Source: Sphingomonas donggukensis (lineage in GTDB: Bacteria; Pseudomonadota; Alphaproteobacteria; Sphingomonadales; Sphingomonadaceae). From it: a stretch of DNA of 64,000 nucleotides. Under the pieces are notes generated by a model, which had not been told where the DNA came from, made no database searches, and was given only the letters and a program-made list of their open reading frames with translations. Shown here piece after piece: positions 54,241-62,857 of this stretch. The position numbers and the translations under genes were made by a program. The stretch covers positions 2,649,501 through 2,713,500 of the forward strand of contig NZ_CP098401.1 in the NCBI RefSeq assembly GCF_023674425.1. The letters are read 5' to 3'. Numbering within the stretch: position 1 is the first letter of the stretch; the number at the start of each line of letters is the position of its first letter.

Positions 54241-57105
54241 ATGACGGCAATCCTCCTGCTCGGCCTGATGGCAGTATGCGCGAAGCTGGTTTTCGACGTG
54301 CGCACGCTGCGTTCGCGGGTCGAGGCGCTGGAGAGGGAGCAGCCGCGCGAGGTCGCCGCTCCTCGCGCCGCGCCGCCGCCATTGCCGTGGGACGATACCC
54401 CTGCGCCACGCGCCACCGCCCGCATCGTCCATGCCGCACCTCCGCCGGAATCGGTGATCGAGGAACAGGTGGTCGCGGCGGTCGAGCCCGAACCGGAGCC
54501 CGAACCCGCGCCGGACATCCCCGTCACCCAGCCCACGCCGGCCCCGCGCGGTTTCGCGTTCGAGGATCTGTTCGGTCGCAAGCTACCGATCTGGGCGGGC
54601 GGCGTGACGCTTGCGGTCGCGGGGTTCCTGATCGTCAAATATTCGATCGACGCCGGCCTGCTATCGCCTCTTATTCGCGTGCTGTTCGGGCTAACGTTCG
54701 GCACCGCGCTGATCGCTGGCGCCGAAGTCGCGCTGCGGGCCGAGGCGCGCGTCCGCGATCCGCGCGTGCGTCAGGCGCTGGCCGGCGCCGGCATCGCCAC
54801 GCTCTACGCCAGCATTCTGGTGGCGGCGAACCTGTACCAGCTGATCTCTCCGCCGGTCGCGTTCGTCGGCATGGCGCTCGTCACCGCGCTCGCCGGCGGA
54901 TTGTCGCTGCGGTTCGGCGCGCCGAGTGCGGTGCTGGGGCTGGTCGGCGGGCTCGCCGCGCCGGCGCTGGTCGGGTCGGGATCGCCCGACGTGCCCCTGC
55001 TCTCTGCCTATCTCGCGCTTGCGGTCGGCGGCCTGTGCGCTCTGTCGCGGTCGCAGCGGTGGATGTGGCTCGGCGTGTCCGCTCTCGTCGGCGGGTTCGG
55101 CTGGGGGCTGGTGCTGGTCCTGGGCGGGGCGCTCGATGCGGCGGCGTCGCTGTCGATCGGGGCGTACATGCTGTTGCTCGGCGTCGCGCTGCCGGTGCTG
55201 GCGTTTGCCGGCGACCGCGGGCGCTGGGTGCGGCTGGCGGGGAGTCTCGCGGCCTGTGCGCAGCTTGCCGCCCTCGTCGCGATGGGCGGGTTCGGCGGCC
55301 TCGAATGGGGCCTGTTCGCGCTCGTCTCGATCGCGATCGTCTGGCTGTCGCGGCGCGAGGCGGCGCTGGCCGACCTGCCGGTCGCGGGCCTGACGGTCGC
55401 GCTGCTGCTCACCGCCGCGTGGCCGGATCCTACGGCCCGCGCGCTGGCGCTGGTGCTCGCCGGCATCGTCGCGATCTACGGTGGACCCGCGGCGTGGCGG
55501 GTGTGGCGGGATGCCCGGGTCGGCGATGCCGGCCAGGTCGCGGCCGTCGCCGTCGCCATCGTCGCGCTGCCCGCGCTGCATCTGCCTCTAGCCGAGAGCA
55601 CCTCGAGCCTGCTCGCGTTCGCCGGCGGAGCGATTGCCGGGACGGTGGCCGCACTCGGCTGGCGGGCTGCCGATCGGCGCGAGGACGCACGCTTCGCGAC
55701 CCTCGCCACCGCGGCGGCGGGGCTGCTAGCGGTTGCCCTGGTCGTCGTCGCGCCGCCGTGGCTGGCGCCCCCGGCAATCGCGCTGGTCGCCGGCGGCGTG
55801 CTGCTGCTCGCCCACCGCGCCGGGGACGGTCGCATCGACCTCGCCGCCTGGGGTTTCGCTACGGCAGCCGTGGCCGCGCTGGTGCTGGCCCCGCCCGCCG
55901 ATGCGTGGCGCGCCGTCGGCATCGACCACGGCGGCGGCGTGACCGAGGCGGTGCGCTGGCTCATCCCCGCCATCATCGCGGCGGTGTTCGCGTGGCGCGG
56001 GCGGATCGCCGCCGCGCAGCGCCTTGCCCAGCCGGTCGCGGTCGGGCTCGGCTATGTCGCCGCGGCGCAAGTCGTGCCGTCGCACCTGCTGCCGCTGGTG
56101 CCCGCCGCGATGCTCGCCGCGCTCGCGGTCGCCCGCGGCGTGCGGCCTGCGCTGTTGGCGGCGGGCGCCATCGCCGTCGCCTGGGCGATCGTGCCGCTCG
56201 GCCAGTGGATCGCGGCGAGCGGCGGCGCGGTGTTCGGCGTACCGACGCTCGTCACTGCACTCCCATCTATCGCCGACGCGCTGCTGCGGCTCGGCATCCC
56301 TGCGCTCGCCGTCGCGGTCGTCGCGCTGCGCCAGCCCGACCCGAGCATCGCCACGCCCGCGCGCATCGCCGTGGCGCTGCTCGGCGTCGTCGTCGCTCAC
56401 ATCGCGTACAAGCAGCTGTTCGCGATTGCTGACACCACCGCCTTCGTGCGCCTGGGGCTGGCCGAGCGCACGTTGTGGGAGGCCGCCCTCGCCACCGCAG
56501 CCTTCGCGGCATGGCCACGCTGGCCGCGCGTCGCGAAGGCGTTTGCTGCGACGAGCCTCGCGCATTTCGCTCTGTTCACCGGCCTGCTCCACAACCCCTT
56601 GTGGGCGGTCCAGGCGGTCGGCGGGTGGCCGCTCGCCAACCTGCTGCTGCCCGCCTACGCCACCGCCTTCGCGGTCACCCTGTTCGGCGCGCGCCTCGCC
56701 CTGCCGCCCGTGGCCGAGCGTCTCCGCGGCGGCGTCCAGATGGCGCTCGTGCTGCTGTTCGTCGCCTCGACCCTGCGCCAGTTCGCCCACGGCTCGATCC
56801 TAGCGGTCGGGCCGGTCGGCGCGGGGGAGGACATCCTCCGCTCGGTGGCGCTGATCGCCGTCGCCGTCGCGTTCCTGCGCCACGGCATCGTCGCGGAGGG
56901 TCGCACCGGCGCCCGCGACTGGCGGATCGCCTCGCTGCTGGTGATGCTCGTCGCGGTGGGGAAGGTGTTCCTGTCCGACGCCGCCGGGCTCGACGGCCTG
57001 CTGCGCATCGCCTCCTTCGCTGCTTTGGGGTTCAGCCTGATCGGGATCGGCTGGCTCTATGCGCGCTATGTGCCGGGGGATGGACGGGTGGTGGCTTCGG
57101 AGTGA
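54241..57105 (+). CDS. DUF2339 large multi-spanning membrane protein
   Basis: The 954-residue protein begins with a membrane helix and coiled-coil start (VRTLRSRVEALERE). It then has a Pro/Glu-rich linker (about 45-105), a conserved GRKLPIWAGGVTLAVAGFLIVKYSID and around 25 further hydrophobic segments, ending FLSDAAGLDGLLRIASFAALGFSLIGIGWLY. This is DUF2339, found in many Gram-negative bacteria and with no established function; size and topology suggest a transporter or envelope role. ATG 54241 follows GGAGAACAAGCG; an upstream TTG is less likely. Confidence 0.93.
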   Translation: MTAILLLGLMAVCAKLVFDVRTLRSRVEALEREQPREVAAPRAAPPPLPWDDTPAPRATARIVHAAPPPESVIEEQVVAAVEPEPEPEPAPDIPVTQPTPAPRGFAFEDLFGRKLPIWAGGVTLAVAGFLIVKYSIDAGLLSPLIRVLFGLTFGTALIAGAEVALRAEARVRDPRVRQALAGAGIATLYASILVAANLYQLISPPVAFVGMALVTALAGGLSLRFGAPSAVLGLVGGLAAPALVGSGSPDVPLLSAYLALAVGGLCALSRSQRWMWLGVSALVGGFGWGLVLVLGGALDAAASLSIGAYMLLLGVALPVLAFAGDRGRWVRLAGSLAACAQLAALVAMGGFGGLEWGLFALVSIAIVWLSRREAALADLPVAGLTVALLLTAAWPDPTARALALVLAGIVAIYGGPAAWRVWRDARVGDAGQVAAVAVAIVALPALHLPLAESTSSLLAFAGGAIAGTVAALGWRAADRREDARFATLATAAAGLLAVALVVVAPPWLAPPAIALVAGGVLLLAHRAGDGRIDLAAWGFATAAVAALVLAPPADAWRAVGIDHGGGVTEAVRWLIPAIIAAVFAWRGRIAAAQRLAQPVAVGLGYVAAAQVVPSHLLPLVPAAMLAALAVARGVRPALLAAGAIAVAWAIVPLGQWIAASGGAVFGVPTLVTALPSIADALLRLGIPALAVAVVALRQPDPSIATPARIAVALLGVVVAHIAYKQLFAIADTTAFVRLGLAERTLWEAALATAAFAAWPRWPRVAKAFAATSLAHFALFTGLLHNPLWAVQAVGGWPLANLLLPAYATAFAVTLFGARLALPPVAERLRGGVQMALVLLFVASTLRQFAHGSILAVGPVGAGEDILRSVALIAVAVAFLRHGIVAEGRTGARDWRIASLLVMLVAVGKVFLSDAAGLDGLLRIASFAALGFSLIGIGWLYARYVPGDGRVVASE

Positions 57106-57109
57106 GTGG

Positions 57110-57204
57110 GGCGCGACACGGGCAAAGCCCGTGTCGTCGGACGGTGCTTGGGCACCGCCGGCCGGTCGCGCCGCGGGTGCGCGGGATTAGCGATTGCTAA
57201 TCCC
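57110..57204. repeat. Two-hairpin structured repeat, copy B, with a further hairpin
   Basis: Outer GGCGCGA/TCGCGCC (57110-57116, 57165-57171) encloses hairpin GACACGGGC-AAA-GCCCGTGTC (57115-57135; its first two bases overlap the outer stem) and hairpin CGGTGC-TTGG-GCACCG (57142-57157), with GTCGGACGG and GCCGGCC shared with copy A at 23891. A third hairpin GGGATTAGC-GATT-GCTAATCCC (57183-57204) follows and could serve as terminator between the convergent genes. Confidence 0.7.
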
Positions 57205-57218
57205 TTGCTCGGCGCGAC

Positions 57219-58283
57219 TTACTCCGCCGCGACCCCCGCCCTTGCGAACATGTCGCCGCCCTGGTCGCCCGCGTCGCCACCCTCGTTCGCGGCCGGCCCC
57301 GCCTTCGCCTTCTGGCGCTTGTCGAAGCTCGACCACACGTCGTTCCACTGGCCCTTGGTCGCGCCCTTCGAATATTCGGTCGCGCGCTGTTCGAAGAAAT
57401 TGGCGTGCTCGACGCCGTTCAGCAGCGGCGCGAGCCAGGGGAGCGGGTGCTCCTTTATCATGTACATCGGTTTCAGGCCGAGTTGCCCCAGCCGCCAGTC
57501 GGCGATGTAGCGGATGTAGCGCTTGATCTCCTCCGGGCTCATGCCGTTGACCGGCCCCTGTTCGAACGCCAGGTCGATGAACGCGTCCTCCAGGTCCACG
57601 GTCGTGTGGCACATGTCGCGGATGTCCTTCTTGACGCTCGGCGTCAGGCAGTCGCGCTCCTTCACGAAGGTGTGGAACAGTTTGATGATGCCCTCGCAGT
57701 GCAGCGATTCGTCGCGCACCGACCACGATACGATCTGCCCCATGCCCTTCATCTTGTTGAAGCGCGGGAAGTTCATCAGCATCGCGAACGACGCGAACAG
57801 CTGAAGTCCTTCGGTAAACCCGCCGAACATCGCCAGCGTCTTGGCGATATCCTCATCGGTATCGACGCCGAAGTTCTGCAGATAGTCGTGTTTGTCCTTC
57901 ATCTCGCTATATTCGAGGAACATGCCATACTCGCTCTCGGGCATGCCGATCGTGTCGAGCAGGTGGCTGTACGCCGCGATGTGCACCGTCTCCATGTTCG
58001 AGAAGGCGGCGAGCATCATCTTGATCTCGGTCGGCTTGAACACGCGGCCGTATTTCTCGTGGTAGCAATCCTGCACCTCGACGTCGGCCTGGGTGAAGAA
58101 CCGGAAGATTTGCGTCAGCAGGTTGCGCTCGTGATCGGTCAGCTTCTGCGCCCAGTCGCGGCAATCCTCGCCCAGCGGCACTTCCTCCGGCATCCAGTGG
58201 ATCTGCTGCTGGCGCTTCCAGAACTCATAGGCCCACGGATATTCGAACGGCTTGTAGGTCTTGCGGGCTTCGGTGAGGGACAT
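57219..58283 (-). CDS. nrdB: Class I ribonucleotide reductase small (beta) subunit
   Basis: The 354-residue subunit holds the dinuclear metal/radical cofactor. Metal-ligand stretches are visible: FTQADVEVQDCYHEKYGR, SNMETVHIAAYSHL (Glu, His), and SVRDESLHCEGIIKLF (Glu, His). GPVNGMSPEEIKRYIRYIADWRLGQLGL is the conserved C-terminal helix region. There is no ATP-cone domain at its N-terminus. It is upstream of no other gene on its strand except small ones, and it is 1.5 kb from nrdA on the same strand. Confidence 0.96.
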   Translation of the reverse strand: MSLTEARKTYKPFEYPWAYEFWKRQQQIHWMPEEVPLGEDCRDWAQKLTDHERNLLTQIFRFFTQADVEVQDCYHEKYGRVFKPTEIKMMLAAFSNMETVHIAAYSHLLDTIGMPESEYGMFLEYSEMKDKHDYLQNFGVDTDEDIAKTLAMFGGFTEGLQLFASFAMLMNFPRFNKMKGMGQIVSWSVRDESLHCEGIIKLFHTFVKERDCLTPSVKKDIRDMCHTTVDLEDAFIDLAFEQGPVNGMSPEEIKRYIRYIADWRLGQLGLKPMYMIKEHPLPWLAPLLNGVEHANFFEQRATEYSKGATKGQWNDVWSSFDKRQKAKAGPAANEGGDAGDQGGDMFARAGVAAE

Positions 58284-58334
58284 GGGGGCAGCTCCTTGAG
58301 CAATATATAACAGGTGTGATCGGGCGATTGAAAT

Positions 58335-58544
58335 TCAGGGTGGCGGTATGCTGGCACTCCACTGCCACATCGCGGTCGCGCTCATCGCGAGCACCACGCC
58401 GCCCGACAGCGCCATGATGCCGACCATGCGGAAGGCATAAACCTGTCCGGCCGAGCGCGGGCGGGCGAGCGCGAGGAGCAGGCCGGCGCCGAGCAGGCTG
58501 AACACCGCGGCGACGGCGTACATGATGATGCTTTCCAGCGGCAT
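58335..58544 (-). CDS. Small two-helix membrane protein
   Basis: The 69-residue protein has two membrane segments (about 8-26 and 38-58: IIMYAVAAVFSLLGAGLLLAL and FRMVGIMALSGGVVLAMSA) and no recognised family. The ATG shares a base with the upstream gene's TGA stop, so it is likely coupled to it. Function unknown. Confidence 0.68.
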   Translation of the reverse strand: MPLESIIMYAVAAVFSLLGAGLLLALARPRSAGQVYAFRMVGIMALSGGVVLAMSATAMWQWSASIPPP

Positions 58545-58915
58545 CAGCGCGAGCGCCTTGTCACGTACACCGTCCGGGTCTGACGCGCACCGACGCCGAA
58601 CACGACGATGCCGAGGAAATAGCCGAAGTCGTACCAGCCGCCGGTGTTCGGCACCGCGTAGACGGCGACGTCGGGCATGAAGAGGCTGAGCACCCACGCG
58701 ACCGGGAAGATGAAGCCATGCCACAGCCCGAGCAGGAAGCCCGGCGTCGTCGCAGTGTGGGCGACGGCGGTCGAAACCTGGGTTGCACAGGCGGTGAGCG
58801 ACAGCAGCAACACCCCGGCCGTGCTCCCGCGCAGGCGGGAGCCCAGGGTAACGGGGGGCGTCGCTTGCGGCTCTGGGCTCCCGCCTGCGCGGGAGCGCGG
58901 ATCAGGGGTGCTCAT
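58544..58915 (-). CDS. Small lipoprotein/membrane protein with REP pair in its 5' coding end
   Basis: The 123-residue product ends with FLLGLWHGFIFPVAWVLSLFMPDVAVYAVPNTGGWYDFGYFLGIVVFGVGA, a small two-helix membrane protein type common in sphingomonads. The lipobox LTAC is at cysteine 43. Residues 6-33 (SRAGGSPEPQ, GSRLRGSTAG) are the translation of the 82-bp paired REP element, so the element sits inside the signal peptide's leader. The frame stays open, giving an unusually long n-region. A shorter GTG start next to the hydrophobic core is an alternative. Function unknown. Confidence 0.65.
   Translation of the reverse strand: MSTPDPRSRAGGSPEPQATPPVTLGSRLRGSTAGVLLLSLTACATQVSTAVAHTATTPGFLLGLWHGFIFPVAWVLSLFMPDVAVYAVPNTGGWYDFGYFLGIVVFGVGARQTRTVYVTRRSR
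58819..58900. repeat. Paired REP unit (82 bp) within a coding start
   Basis: GTGCTCCCGCGCAGGCGGGAG on the left and CTCCCGCCTGCGCGGGAGC on the right, mirror-image copies separated by about 24 bases. The size equals the unit at 45541-45622, and the inner spacer shares GCTTGCGG-like sequence. It lies in frame within the 5' end of the small membrane protein gene. Confidence 0.85.
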
Positions 58916-58971
58916 GCAGCCAAACTCCACCGCGCGCGTTCTGCCGCCGTAACCATTACAGGAGAAACCCC

Positions 58972-59223
58972 ATGGCCGACGCATCCGCAATCCGCGAACA
59001 TATGGAAGTCATCGGCGCCGACGGCGTCCACGTCGGCACCGTCGATCACGTCGAAGGTGACCGCATCAAGCTCACCAAGAAGGACTCGGGCGAAGGCTCG
59101 CACAAGGGGCACCACCACTTCATCTCGCTCGGCCTGGTCGCCGATGTCGAGGGCGACAAGGTCCGCCTCAGCGCCAACGGCGACGTCGCCGTGACCTTCG
59201 AGGAAGAAGAGAACGCCGGCTGA
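58972..59223 (+). CDS. DUF2171 family protein
   Basis: The 83-residue protein has the DUF2171 pattern: IREHMEVIGADGVHVGTVDHVEGDRIKLTKKDS, then HHFISLGLVADVEGDKVRL. It is a small PRC-barrel-like beta protein, often stress-related, with unknown function. Ribosome-binding site AGGAG precedes ATG 58972. No operon partner. Confidence 0.92.
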   Translation: MADASAIREHMEVIGADGVHVGTVDHVEGDRIKLTKKDSGEGSHKGHHHFISLGLVADVEGDKVRLSANGDVAVTFEEEENAG

Positions 59224-59224
59224 C

Positions 59225-59290
59225 TCTCCCTCTCCCATCGGGAGAGGGAAGGGGCCCGCCGCGTCAGCGGTGGGAAGGGTGAGGGTGATC
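59225..59290. repeat. GGGAGAGGG-type repeat, copy 1
   Basis: CTCTCCC-ATC-GGGAGAG palindrome followed by GGAAGGGGCCCGC and GTGGGAAGGGTGAGGGTGA. It is a direct repeat of the element at 59698-59790 on the other side of DUF559. Confidence 0.75.
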
Positions 59291-59294
59291 TGGT

Positions 59295-59693
59295 TCATGT
59301 CTTGTCACCCTCACCCTTTCGCACCCTCAGTGCTTCCTCCCTCTCCCTGAGGGAGAGGGAAATTCGGGCGATAACGCCCTCCAGATTCTGCATCACATCG
59401 GCATTCGCGAACCGCAGCACGCCAAAACCTTCGCGCGCGATGATCGCCGTCCGTGTCGCGTCCCGGCTTTCTTCCCCCGCGTGGGTATCGCCATCGACCT
59501 CGATCACCAGCCGCTCCGAAAAGCACAGGATGTCGGCGTAAAACGGACCGGCTGGCGCTTGGTGCCGCCATTTCAGCTGCGGAAAAGCCTCACGTATCGC
59601 GCGTAGCAACCGACGTTCAGGCTCCGGCGCGTCACGACGCAATTGCCTCGCGCGATCGACGGTGCCGGATGGCTGGTTTTCGTACAGCCGCAT
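59295..59693 (-). CDS. DUF559 restriction-endonuclease-like protein
   Basis: The 132-residue protein has the DUF559/MTH1291-type PD-(D/E)xK fold: ARQLRRDAPEPERRLLRAIREAFPQLKWRHQAPAGPFYADILCFSERLVIEVDGDTH, with the catalytic core Asp in YADI and Glu-x-Asp in VIEVDGDTH. Such genes are often close to repeats; here the last about 20 codons lie in one (ISLSLREREEALRVRKGEG). Substrate is unknown. ATG 59693 has GGAAGGGTGAGGGCG before it. Confidence 0.85.
   Translation of the reverse strand: MRLYENQPSGTVDRARQLRRDAPEPERRLLRAIREAFPQLKWRHQAPAGPFYADILCFSERLVIEVDGDTHAGEESRDATRTAIIAREGFGVLRFANADVMQNLEGVIARISLSLREREEALRVRKGEGDKT
59305..59362. repeat. GGGAGAGGG-type repeat, copy 2, in DUF559 3' end
   Basis: CACCCTCACCCTTT and TCCCTCTCCC-TGA-GGGAGAGGGA form a copy in the opposite orientation to the flanking ones; it encodes the last residues of the DUF559 protein. 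Confidence 0.7.
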
Positions 59694-59697
59694 CGCC

Positions 59698-59790
59698 CTC
59701 ACCCTTCCGGCGCTGCGCGCCTCCCTCCCTCTCCCGCCGGGAGAGGGAAGGGGCCCGCGTCGCGAAGCGGCGTGGGAAGGGTGAGGGTGA
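59698..59790. repeat. GGGAGAGGG-type repeat, copy 3
   Basis: CCCTCTCCCGCCGGGAGAGGG followed by AAGGGGCCCGCG and GTGGGAAGGGTGAGGGTGA, in the same orientation as copy 1. It lies between DUF559 and nrdA. Confidence 0.75.
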
Positions 59791-59804
59791 CTAGCTCGAC
59801 CACC

Positions 59805-61733
59805 TCACTGACACGCCAAACACTCGTCATAATCCGTGCTCTCGCCCAGATCGAACGTCGGCTTCTCGATCGTGTTGTCCGCCTCGACCCCGCCGGCGAA
59901 CCCGGCGCGCTGGATCGACTTCGAGCGGAGGTAATAGAGCGACTTGATGCCCAGCTCCCATGCGCGGAAGTGGAGCATCAGCAGGTCCCACTTTTCCACG
60001 TCAGCCGGGATGAACAGGTTCAGCGACTGCGCCTGGTCGATGTACGGCGTGCGGTCGCCGGCGAGCTCGAGCAGCCAGCGCTGGTCGATCTCGAAGCTGG
60101 TCTTGAACGTCGCCTTCTCGTCCTCGTTCAGGAAATCGAGGTGCGCGACTGATCCGCCGCGCTCCAGGATCGAATTCCACACCGCGTCCGAATTCTTGGA
60201 CTTGGCGTTCAGCACGCGCTCGAGGTGGACGTTCTTGACGCTGGTCGACCCCGACAGCGTCTTGTGCGTGTAGATGTTGGCCGGGATCGGCTCGATGCAG
60301 GCGCTGGTGCCGCCGCAGATGATGCTGATCGATGCGGTCGGCGCGATCGCCATCTTGCAGCTGAACCGCTCCATCACCCCCATGTCGGCGGCGTCGGGGC
60401 AGGGCCCACGCTCGACCGCCAGTTGCATCGATGCCTCATCGACCTGCGCGCGAATGTGCTTGAAGATCTTGAGGTTCCACGACTTCGCCATCGCGCCTTC
60501 GAACGGCAGCCCGCGCGCCTGCAGGAACGAATGGAAGCCCATCACGCCCAGGCCCACCGAACGCTCGCGCGCGGCGGAATAGGCGGCCTTTTCCATGCCC
60601 GGCTCGGCGCGCTCGATGAAGTCCTGCAGCACGTTGTCGAGGAAGCGCATGACGTCCTCGACGAAGCCCTTCTCGTCCTTCCACTGATCCCACGTCTCGA
60701 GGTTCAGCGACGACAGGCAGCACACCGCGGTACGCTCCTGCCCTAGGTGATCCTTGCCGGTCGGCAGCGTGATCTCGCTGCACAGGTTCGACGTCGACAC
60801 CTTCAGCCCCAGGTCGCGGTGGTGCTTGGGCATCGTCGAATTCACATGGTCGGCGAAGACGATGTACGGCTCCCCGGTCGCCAGCCGCGTCTCGACCAGC
60901 TTCTGGAACAGCCCGCGCGCATCCACCTTGCCGCGCACCGATCCGTCCTTGGGGCTCTTCAGTTCCCATGCGCCGCCGTCGCGCACCGCTTCCATGAAGG
61001 CGTCGGGGATCAGCACGCCGTGGTGCAGGTTCAGCGCCTTGCGGTTGAAATCGCCCGAGGGTTTGCGGATTTCGAGGAATTCCTCGATCTCCGGATGGCT
61101 GACGTCGAGGTAGCACGCCGCCGACCCGCGGCGCAGCGAGCCCTGGCTGATCGCGAGCGTCAGCGAATCCATGACGCGCACGAACGGAATGATGCCGCTG
61201 GTCTTGCCGTTCAGCCCGACCGGCTCGCCGATACCGCGGACATGGCCCCAATAGGTGCCGATGCCGCCGCCGCGCGAGGCGAGCCAGACATTCTCGTTCC
61301 AGGTGTCGACGATCCCGTTCAGGCTGTCCGGCACCGAATTGAGGAAGCAGCTGATCGGCAGGCCGCGCCCGGTGCCGCCGTTCGACAGCACCGGCGTCGC
61401 CGGCATGAACCACAGGCGGCTGATATAGTCGTAGATGCGCTGGGCATGCGCGGCATCGTCCGAATAGGCCGAGGCGACGCGGACGAAGAGGTCCTGGAAG
61501 CTCTCGCCCGGCAGCAGATAGCGGTCGCGCAACGTCTCCTTGCCGAATTCGGTCAGCAGCGCATCGCGACCGTGATCGACCTCGACCGGATAGGGCGTCG
61601 CGATGTGCCGCGTGCCGTCGGTTTCCAGCGTGCTCGGCGCGCTCGCCGTCGCCGCGGCCATCGCCCCGGCTGCCGCCTCGAACATGGTGGTCGCGTCGTT
61701 CATGTTCGTCTCCGCCGTATCCCTGAAATCCAT
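59805..61733 (-). CDS. nrdA: Class I ribonucleotide reductase large (alpha) subunit
   Basis: The 642-residue catalytic subunit has FMPATPVLSNGGTGRGLPISCFLNSVPDSL, SRGGGIGTYWGHVRG, LNLHHGVLIPDAFM, STSNLCSEITLP, GLGVMGFHSFLQ and KMAIAPTASISIICGGTSACIEPI, with a terminal CLAC cysteine pair that re-reduces the active site. It reduces ribonucleotides to deoxyribonucleotides with NrdB. It is about 120 residues shorter than E. coli NrdA, because no ATP-cone precedes the catalytic core. ATG 61733 or ATG 61703 could be the start. Confidence 0.96.
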   Translation of the reverse strand: MDFRDTAETNMNDATTMFEAAAGAMAAATASAPSTLETDGTRHIATPYPVEVDHGRDALLTEFGKETLRDRYLLPGESFQDLFVRVASAYSDDAAHAQRIYDYISRLWFMPATPVLSNGGTGRGLPISCFLNSVPDSLNGIVDTWNENVWLASRGGGIGTYWGHVRGIGEPVGLNGKTSGIIPFVRVMDSLTLAISQGSLRRGSAACYLDVSHPEIEEFLEIRKPSGDFNRKALNLHHGVLIPDAFMEAVRDGGAWELKSPKDGSVRGKVDARGLFQKLVETRLATGEPYIVFADHVNSTMPKHHRDLGLKVSTSNLCSEITLPTGKDHLGQERTAVCCLSSLNLETWDQWKDEKGFVEDVMRFLDNVLQDFIERAEPGMEKAAYSAARERSVGLGVMGFHSFLQARGLPFEGAMAKSWNLKIFKHIRAQVDEASMQLAVERGPCPDAADMGVMERFSCKMAIAPTASISIICGGTSACIEPIPANIYTHKTLSGSTSVKNVHLERVLNAKSKNSDAVWNSILERGGSVAHLDFLNEDEKATFKTSFEIDQRWLLELAGDRTPYIDQAQSLNLFIPADVEKWDLLMLHFRAWELGIKSLYYLRSKSIQRAGFAGGVEADNTIEKPTFDLGESTDYDECLACQ

Positions 61734-62122
61734 CGCGCCGTTCCTCGTCCGCTCGTCCGCGACGAGCCCCGAATCGGGCGCGCCGCCATGCTACCACCGC
61801 TCGCCCCGCTTGTCCGAGAACAAAACGAGGCCGCGGCCGGTGCCCGGGGCGCAGGAAAGGCTGCTCCACGATATGGGATCGTAGAGGCTTATCACCAATG
61901 CTTGGGTTGGTCCCCCGACACAACCACAACAGATTGTGCCTATTCGCTCGGTAACGCAAGTGGGGGACGCGGGGGTGCGACCAACGGTTCGTCGCTATTT
62001 TGAGTCGTTTCGTGGCCGCGAAATGGCGTCCGAAACCCCGCGACGCGTGGACTTCCCACGGGTTTGCGAGTTGCAAGCGAACGAAGCGCGAACCGAAAAA
62101 ATTTTGGTGCGCGGGGCGGCTG
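61734..62122. other. nrdA upstream region without genes
   Basis: This 389-base stretch separates nrdA from the dioxygenase-like gene's stop. It contains the NrdR-like repeat listed separately and a GC-poorer patch (about 61880-61960) likely to hold the nrdA promoter. No coding frame is convincing. Confidence 0.5.
61925..61938 (-). promoter_or_regulatory. Possible NrdR box upstream of nrdA
   Basis: CACAACAGATTGTG has 5-bp inverted arms (CACAA/TTGTG), the arrangement of NrdR boxes that repress ribonucleotide reductase genes. It lies about 190 bases before nrdA. The usual second, similar box was not clearly found. Confidence 0.4.
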
Positions 62123-62758
62123 TCAGGCGGGATGCCGTTCCAGGATGATGTCGCGCCGCACATGCCAGACCTCGCCGCGCCGGATCACGGGCACGATGCC
62201 GTTGCCGCCGCGCAGCGGCATGCGCCTGCGGTACGAATCGTCGACCCGGAACTCGCCGGCGAACACCACGTCGTCGATATAATAGGGTCGCCGACCCGGT
62301 TCCGCGATGTAGAGGTGGACGTGCGCCGGCATCGACCGGTCGGGGTAGGGCGCGGGCTTGATAGTGTCGAAGGCATATCCGCCGTCCGCCGCGCTCACGA
62401 CCCAGCCGCGCAACCGCCCGTGGCGCGCGCTCCACGTCGCGCCGCGATGACCGCCGGCGTACAGGCCCGCGGCGTTGGTGTGATGGGCATAGACCACGAC
62501 GCCCGGCGCCGGGGTGCGACCGTCCGGCCTCAGCACCCGTCCCATCAGCAGCATGCGCTCGCCCGGTTCGCTCGCGCCGCCCAGTGTCGTGCGGGACCGC
62601 AGCGCCGCGGGTGCACCCTCCAGCGCGGCCTCGCACCCCTCGCAATCATACAGGTCGGCACGCGCCTGCCCCGCCTCGGCATCGGCGCGGGCGGTGCAGG
62701 CGGGCAGCAGCATCGCCGCCCCTAGCCCCAGCGTGACCTCGCGTTTGGTGACCAGCAT
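62123..62758 (-). CDS. Intradiol ring-cleavage dioxygenase-like lipoprotein
   Basis: The 211-residue protein has a Lys/Arg start, lipobox LPAC (cysteine near 21) and a beta-sandwich domain with GVVVYAHHTNAAGLY, GWVVSAADGGYAFDTIKPAPYP and MPAHVHLYIAEP, the intradiol dioxygenase-fold pattern. Tyr and His residues of the iron site are partly present, but the full Tyr-Tyr-His-His set is not clear, so catalytic activity is uncertain. Start 62758 gives the signal; a GTG three codons upstream is the alternative. Confidence 0.82.
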   Translation of the reverse strand: MLVTKREVTLGLGAAMLLPACTARADAEAGQARADLYDCEGCEAALEGAPAALRSRTTLGGASEPGERMLLMGRVLRPDGRTPAPGVVVYAHHTNAAGLYAGGHRGATWSARHGRLRGWVVSAADGGYAFDTIKPAPYPDRSMPAHVHLYIAEPGRRPYYIDDVVFAGEFRVDDSYRRRMPLRGGNGIVPVIRRGEVWHVRRDIILERHPA

Positions 62759-62857
62759 CGCGCCCACTCCCGATGCCCGACCATAGCCGAATCACGGGCG
62801 TTGCGACAGCGCGCGCGCCGCCCTAGCCTGACGGATATCTTGAGGGGGAGCAGCACG

